From a virus: 29,560 nucleotides of DNA. The position numbers and the translations under genes are program-made. Each line of letters opens with the position of its first letter. The stretch's first letter is position 1. This document shows positions 29,202 through 29,560 of this stretch, piece after piece. The stretch is from the IMG/VR virus record IMGVR_UViG_3300009128_000097, positions 1 to 29,560 of that record; one strand, 5' to 3'. Below the pieces are notes generated by a model that saw only the letters and a list, made by a program, of their open reading frames with translations, searched no databases and was not told where the DNA came from.

Positions 29202-29560
29202 TGAGTGACACACCGAGACAGTATTATGATATGGACGGTAATCCAGTCACATTGGACAAACTATGTGAGACTGAGCCTAAGTGGGCCGCAAGTAGACTGA
29301 GAGTACAAGAGCGGGAACTAGCCCAGGCCCAGGCGAGGATAGCCGAGTTGGAGAGTGATCTCACTCAAGAAATACATCAAATTGCTGAAATACTGGCCAT
29401 AGCAAAGGAAGATCAAGCCTGTGCCGAGCAAGCAGAGCGGGAGCGGGATGAGTTCAAACGCCTCTACGAGTTCCGAGGTAAGTGCCTCAAGCGACCCTGC
29501 ATACACTGTGGCTATGAGCCTAAAACAATTAAAATATCACCGTTGGAACAGGCAGGGTTC
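29201..29560 (+). CDS. Coiled-coil early protein, 3' end outside the window (partial)
   Basis: The frame starts with ATG 29201 (TGATG overlap) and is still open at the window edge after 120 codons. The first ~25 residues are hydrophilic, followed by a long coiled coil (R-V-Q-E-R-E-L-A-Q-A-Q-A-R-I-A-E-L; E-R-E-R-D-E-F-K-R-L-Y-E-F) and then a possible zinc pair Cys-Ile-His-Cys near residue 105. This build is common in phage early-region proteins of unknown role. Confidence 0.68.
   Translation, partial: MSDTPRQYYDMDGNPVTLDKLCETEPKWAASRLRVQERELAQAQARIAELESDLTQEIHQIAEILAIAKEDQACAEQAERERDEFKRLYEFRGKCLKRPCIHCGYEPKTIKISPLEQAGF

Noticed and set aside
1-29560. tRNA or rRNA genes.
   Set aside because: No cloverleaf-like segment with conserved arm sequences was noticed, and coding frames fill nearly all of the window; a tRNAscan run would be decisive.

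Overview
The window looks like part of a temperate, long-tailed dsDNA phage (siphovirus) or prophage. No gene in it is clearly a host gene. The tail proteins resemble those of lambda, HK97 and RcGTA. A Gram-negative host is inferred from three things: four gene products carry Sec signal peptides, one of these looks like a small outer-membrane protein ending in Phe, and the lysis region holds an Amidase_3 endolysin plus a one-membrane-pass coiled-coil protein. No host genus can be named from the sequence alone.

Layout, plus strand 1-19722 (late genes). The window opens in the last codons of a head gene, probably the prohead protease. The HK97-fold major capsid protein and a small capsid-associated protein follow. 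Next come three genes (1891-5981) whose products all start with cleavable signal peptides; the last ends in a Peptidase_S74 self-cleaving chaperone domain. The connector set comes next: gp6-like adaptor, SPP1-type head closure protein, gp10-like and DUF3168 tail completion proteins. A zinc-finger protein, a small structural protein, the tail tube, the two tail assembly chaperones, the tape measure, a gpM-like protein, a gpL-like protein with an Fe-S cysteine motif, a gpK-like NlpC/P60 peptidase and a 1216-residue gpJ-like tip protein complete the tail. The chaperone pair is joined by a textbook -1 ribosomal frameshift signal: overlapping slippery sites, a 6-nt spacer and a 14-bp stem. A likely promoter at 17850 then starts a lysis cassette: coiled-coil membrane protein, amidase, DUF1353 protein and OMP-like protein. 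It closes with a rho-independent terminator whose U-tract runs into the stop codon of the convergent gene.

Minus strand 19834-20708. Two overlapping genes encode a single-HKD phospholipase D-like protein and a short protein like the C-terminal part of P27-family small terminases.

Control region 20709-20830. This holds back-to-back promoters, each overlapped by its own perfect 8-bp inverted repeat. It is the best candidate for the genetic switch, although no CI-type repressor is visible in the window.

Plus strand 20831-29560 (early/accessory genes). Genes are densely packed, with many ATGA or TGATG stop-start overlaps that suggest translational coupling. They include an excisionase-like HTH protein, a short tyrosine recombinase lacking the usual N-terminal domains, an Imm-5-like protein with a 12-bp tandem repeat, several tiny membrane or zinc-ribbon proteins, a sulfotransferase-like protein, a possible OB-fold protein, a RusA-type resolvase, a beta-class DNA methyltransferase and a series of unrecognised small proteins. 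The last gene is cut by the window end. Integration genes, DNA modification, recombination and lysis together fit a temperate life cycle.
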